Assembly (NCBI RefSeq): GCF_029784135.1
Contig: NC_073744.1
Coordinates: 29,060,981 to 29,124,980 of the forward strand
Direction of reading: 5' to 3'
DNA length: 64,000 nt
Origin: Toxorhynchites rutilus septentrionalis
Taxonomy: Eukaryota; Arthropoda; Insecta; Diptera; Culicidae
Part shown: positions 59,840 to 64,000 of the stretch, piece after piece
Position numbering within the stretch: the first letter of the stretch is position 1
Layout of the letters: every line of letters begins with the position of its first letter
Notes under the pieces: model-generated
Seen by the model: the letters and a program-made list of their open reading frames with translations, nothing else
Told to the model about the DNA's origin: nothing
The model's database searches: none
Position numbers and translations under genes: made by a program

Positions 59840-60705
59840 TTTTTTTTTCAAAACAGGTACGAAAGGTACGGAAAGACTATCGTTGTGAAAATCCCATTTT
59901 GAGTGCTTCTTCAAACATGCAATGACAAAAATAAAAGCCCACCCCCAAAAATAATAATAAAATCACTTTGCGCACCAATGGAATCGTAAAATCTCCCAGA
60001 TTCGTTTGATATACTATACCGTACAATCCACTAATGTCTAAACAGTTCAAATTAATAAAAAATGAAAGCATTCTCATTAATTAATCGATTATTCGAACGA
60101 TTATCCGGAATCACTACTCTCTACAAACTGCTACGACCGCTACGACGCTCATTCGAACGATGCCTACTATGTTCGGCTTTCGCGAATTTATATGAAAAAG
60201 TAGGGATGATTTTGTAGAATTTCATTCTCATTTCCACTACTCTCGCATGTGAAAATGCAAAAATGGCGTATCCTAGCAATAACAAAACAAACAACCCCCG
60301 CTCCACAAACCGTGATCCCCTTCTTATTGAAGGGGATGATGTTGCTTCACCTGTTATACATTGATATAAGCGCCTTGATAATAATAACCTGGCCTATATC
60401 GCCTGTTCTACCTCACAGTAATACCCCACCTTGTATGCATATACTTGATGCACACACACACACACGCACGTTACCCACATCCAGTAGTAGAGCAACCAGC
60501 ATCGCCTCATTTGACATATCAACGGTAACGAAAGAGCGATTCGGCTTCGCAGATCGTGTTGGGTGATTCCTCCGTAATAGATGTCAAAAATTTCGATGCA
60601 TTCTAAAATAATATCTGAAGTGATAAACAAGTCGATTGAATAATATAATTCCGTAGTTCTACGTCGAAAACTGCGGTCATAGATACAACCCATTACAATT
60701 TTTAT
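59840..60705 (+). mobile_element. Diverged short family Q copy D
   Basis: Bases 59850-60085 match the end-1 part of family Q: the CAAAACAGGTACG block and the segment read minus as MRMLSFFINLNCLDISGLYG, akin to MGMLSIFINLNHIQTMGLY in copy 2. End 2 lies at 60610-60705 (CCGTAGTTCTACGTCGAAAA, GCGGTCATAGATACAACCC). It is about 0.87 kb, so most of the interior is missing. Confidence 0.5.
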
Positions 60706-61239
60706 TTTAAAAGTGTGTTCATTTCTTCTGGAAACCCATATTGTCATGCCTACTCCCCCATTTCGTAGTTCGAAGCTCAATGCCGTCAACGCGGATTCGA
60801 TTGTTCGAATTAATCGAACTTCTTACTTCTTGCTGGGAAGATCTTCAACCGAGTCCAATATATTATACCCGAAATTATCGTAGCAACCTCCATGGTCGAC
60901 ATATTTTCCAATGATATTCGTTCCCATGGCAACCTAGCACTAGAAGACAATGGGCCTTATTCCCGTATCCACGTACACTTACGTTCCCACTACGCTTACG
61001 TCTCACTTCACTTTGTTGTACTTATTCCCGTTTCGTGAAGTGTAAAAATGAACTTCGTGTATTAAGTGGAGTGGATACCAAAATGACCGTGTGTTCATTT
61101 CTAATGTCGTTTCTAAGAGAAACGTCAGTTGTATTTTGTTTTGTTTATCCTCGAGTTGTGTCGATACACCCAGAAAATGGATTACTAAAAAAAGCTTCCA
61201 AATCTTTTGTAATTCAAACATTAGTAGAATATTTGAATT
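60706..61239. other. Unassigned stretch upstream of the EMC3 fragment
   Basis: AGCTCAATGCCGTCAACGCG at about 60775 repeats the block at 50840. No gene is seen. Confidence 0.35.
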
Positions 61240-61755
61240 GAGTTGAACGGCACTACTTTCCGATATTGATTTCTTCACAGAAGAAGGTCGAATTAACCCG
61301 AATTCGGGACAGGTAAGTAATATTCTTGAAAATCAATTCAATTTATGTTCTTTAATTAATATTGATACATATTGGATAGCAATGATTCGTCCTCGTCTGC
61401 TGCGGGAGAATTTGAAGACATTACTTCAATAATAAGGAATCTGGGTACTTCGAAACACAAAAACGAACCCTGTCGAGTCCTAGATTCATCTTTATGCTAT
61501 TGGATTTGGTCAAGGACAACTTCATAAATGCTTTGCAGATTGTGATCGGTGGTTCGATCAATTGGATGTTTTCCGGATTCGTCACGAAAGAGGTTCTGTA
61601 TCCACTGACGCTGCGCGTCAAGTTAATATTGCAACGGGGCATAGAGCAGGCCTCACCTAATGCCGCCAGGGTTTCGTCAGCTTCGTGATATTTCCCGATT
61701 GTGTTAGGCTGAGAAGTAATTACACGCTGGTCCTGGGAGAGGATAATGGTGAGAA
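61240..61755 (+). pseudogene. EMC3 (ER membrane protein complex subunit 3) pseudogene fragment
   Basis: EMC3 is a core subunit of the ER membrane insertase. Reading plus from 61248 gives RHYFPILISSQKKVELTRIR followed by D, matching the conserved RHYVSIL..Q.KK region after the first transmembrane helix. A GTAAGT donor at 61313 and an AG at 61378-61379 delimit a 67-base intron. The next part reads MIRPRLLREN, then stops (TAATAA) and shifts. At 61500-61680 come DNFINALQIVIGGSINWMFS and GFVTKEVLYPLTLRVKLILQ, then SSAS, a TGA where tryptophan is expected, and a frame-shifted TLVLGED. The retained intron shows that it arose from genomic duplication rather than a reverse-transcribed mRNA. The first transmembrane segment and the C-terminal half are absent. 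Confidence 0.82.
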
Positions 61756-64000
61756 TTGAGTAGTCTGGCGTAGCTATTTGTAGTAATGATTGTGTATTTT
61801 TTCCTAATTTGTAGCCGTGGATCAGACCCAATCGATGCAGGATCAGATGTCTATAGTTAGATAGCTCAATGAATAATTTAAAAAAGTTAGTTAGTTCAAT
61901 AAATGAACAAATATGCATACAAAAGATCAATCAATTAAATACAATATATGCATTAAGGTTGGGTTAACATAACATGTTTAGGGTGTATGTTAAATCAACG
62001 TTGAACCGACTGCTTCTACTGGGCTATACTGGCCGATTTAACATTTGTTTACCATTCTTATCGCGTAATATGTACGAATCTGGGTCATGCGAATAGAATC
62101 AAATTGGTAGTCAAAAAGAAACCAATTGAAATGTCAATAATCAGGAAGGAAAAAAGTTTCTTTTCTTAAAATAAACCACATAGAGAAAGTACCGTTATGA
62201 AAGACAAAAATAATCTAATTAAATTAAATGAAAGAACTACATTTTTTCATCAATTAATGCGAGCGTTTGAAATCATGAAAGCACAACTGACAATTCGGTA
62301 GATTTGCAGAAATGATTTTGGTATTTTCAGAAATTTCAGTCTTATTGATTTCAAAACTCCTCTAAACTTAATTGTAATTCAATTTTACTTCTCGCCAAAT
62401 GTTAGGTTTTAATTATTTCGAACACTAGAGTTGTATTATTTGAGCTTTTTCCTTTCTAAAAATACGAATTACCCAAATTACAACCTTTATTTCAATTCTG
62501 TTTCGGTCACAAAAGGGTAATAAACAAAGCCCGAGTGATGAAAACGTTTGTTCTTTTTATATGAGAAACGTTTGACAGCATGGGGAAAAAATGCTGTAAG
62601 AATTTTTTTTCAACCAAAATGCACTTGAAAAATAGATTCAAAAATTATTAATCATTGGTAATATTTACCAAAAAAATCGTCATATATACTAACTTTTTGG
62701 GAGAGTGTATGATTATGATGAGCACGGGGAATCGCTCTGTTCACACAAGCGAGAGCGTGAAGTGTAAACCAGAATAACATCGGTGGATGAACTTGGTGTA
62801 TTCATAATGAATTCAACCAAATGTTTACAGTGGCGTGCAATCCGGAATAAGGTTGTACTCACTCCACATTGTTTTCACGTGTAGTCAGTGTTTACCAAAT
62901 GATCCACTCATTGAAAACATCGCTTTCGTTCGTTCAAATATGATCTATCAGGAAACATTTCCCCCAGCGGTATTCTATTGTTGTTATGTGCTGCAAATCA
63001 CGACAGAAAAGAGAACGAGACAACTCTGCATCGGCTCGCACTTCATTGCACACCAGCATGCAAGCAAAGCTATCCTATACGCTTTCGGTGCAGAAAGCTT
63101 ATTTTCTTCTTTGCCTCTAACATATGCATACCGACCTCTCCATGCATCATGAAACAGCAGGATCGTACGGACAACGCATAGTGAAAGATTCATATTCAGC
63201 TAATGTAGCAGATCCTGATTTTTAAGTCTCAGAGAGTGCAAACTATATGATTATTTAGCTCGATAGAGGCTAAGGGAAGGGTAGTCAGATTATATTTTCC
63301 ATTTTTAACGCCGCTATCCCTTGAAATGTGTATATTTATATAGACCGCATAGTTTTACTAGCAACACCGCTCCAGTGAGAAGCAAAAACTCTCGCGTTTT
63401 ATCTCTTTTCCCATTCACTGCTCTCCGCAAATGGTGACGTAATGATGACGTAATTTTTCTTGTATCATTTATTGCTTTGCACTTGTCTGTGCAGTGGATT
63501 TCGCTATAGTAAAATGGGACGATATATGCGGTTCAAACTTGTATGCAGGCTTCGAAAATAGTGTGCCATGTTTGATACAGCTCGAATATGCAAACAACAG
63601 TCTTCGTTCCTCTCTTAGTTTAATCACTAAATGTTACAAAAGTGATTGCTGACATTCATACAAGTATCTGAATGATCCTCTCATATTTGGTTATATGTTC
63701 GTGAGAGTTTACTTGCATGACACATTGTGTATCATTTGATTTTGATCGAAATCCAAACACTGCGTGTAGTGTATTCGGGAATAAGACCCAATGTTGTTGT
63801 TTGGCTTGAGGACAGAAAAAAATTGTTGTGATATTCTCGGACGAGAAAACACATGATATAAATAAAAAAAAATTCTTTGGAACAAACGTATGGTAGCCCT
63901 GAAAAGGGCTGATGAATGACTGAATGCACCGAGCGGCGCAAACAATTCGCAAAGCATTAAAGCATTAATAACAGTGCATTTCACGCCGAGATTCAGCTGC
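61756..64000. other. Low-copy AT-rich stretch
   Basis: The segment 62360-62500 is an inverted relative of 48540-48690 and so belongs to a dispersed MITE. Frames up to 105 codons have no domain. Apart from a tandem pair of TGACGTAA sites at 63435, I see nothing assignable. Confidence 0.35.
63435..63453 (+). promoter_or_regulatory. Two direct TGACGTAA (CRE/bZIP-type) sites one turn apart
   Basis: TGACGTAA occurs at 63435-63442 and 63446-63453, in the same orientation and 11 bases apart. CREB/ATF and PAR-type bZIP proteins bind such sites. Function here is inference. Confidence 0.35.

Noticed and set aside
61421..61930. 169-codon minus-strand frame
   Set aside because: It is the antisense shadow of the EMC3 pseudogene, whose sense strand shows clear protein similarity.
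1..64000. CRISPR arrays, operons, bacterial or viral genome segments
   Set aside because: No regularly spaced short repeats, no ribosome-binding-site-linked gene runs and no viral polymerase or capsid frames were seen; introns and eukaryotic repeats dominate.

Overview
The window looks like AT-rich, repeat-dominated chromosomal DNA from a culicine mosquito, most probably Aedes. The main evidence is a tRNA-headed SINE ending in GAAGAAGAAG with the layout of abundant Aedes SINEs, two IS630-Tc1-mariner elements whose transposases have the mosquito-type DD37E catalytic spacing, many TA-, TTAA- and 8-bp-target MITEs, Helitrons, and an insect-specific 7-transmembrane odorant receptor gene. There are no bacterial operons. 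Species assignment is an inference from repeat content, not from a marker gene.

Layout. 1-1170: a palindromic repeat (family M) and the end of a larger element. 1738-4929: three tandem Helitron-like units carrying a 1.88-kb palindromic element and a SINE, both with intact target duplications. 4930-9264: mostly unique sequence. 9265-15230: a chain of MITEs, one copy of a promoter-bearing element (here called family P, 10258-11925), and a second family M copy split by a Helitron and a TA-flanked MITE. 15231-25700: mostly low-copy sequence with GC-richer islands (8.4-9.1, 19.3-19.9, 21.0-22.6 kb) that could be 5' exons or promoters but have no supportable coding. 25728-27365: a second family P copy. 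30870-32590: a palindromic repeat hosting an intact DD37E transposon. 33312-36208: a hAT-like element with nested mariner and MITE pieces. 36.8-43.2 kb: transposase relics and more family P copies. 43166-45985 and 55496-58346: two copies of a 2.8-kb element (family Q) in inverted orientation, each carrying the same pogo-type insertion. 47504-52440: a palindromic MITE, the second DD37E transposon, and a SINE interrupted by a Helitron. 52873-54388 (minus): an odorant receptor with seven coding blocks and three apparent lesions. 61240-61755: an unprocessed pseudogene fragment of the ER membrane complex subunit EMC3.

The only well-supported protein-coding units are the two 338-residue DD37E transposases, the odorant receptor (probably a pseudogene) and several broken fragments. 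The most unusual signal is a recurring end module, a near-perfect palindrome GACGTAGNNCTACGTC with a second hairpin beside it at one end. It brackets at least two element families (P and Q) throughout the window. Family P copies also keep a TATA box and TCAGT initiator at identical spacing. I cannot place this group in a named superfamily from sequence alone.
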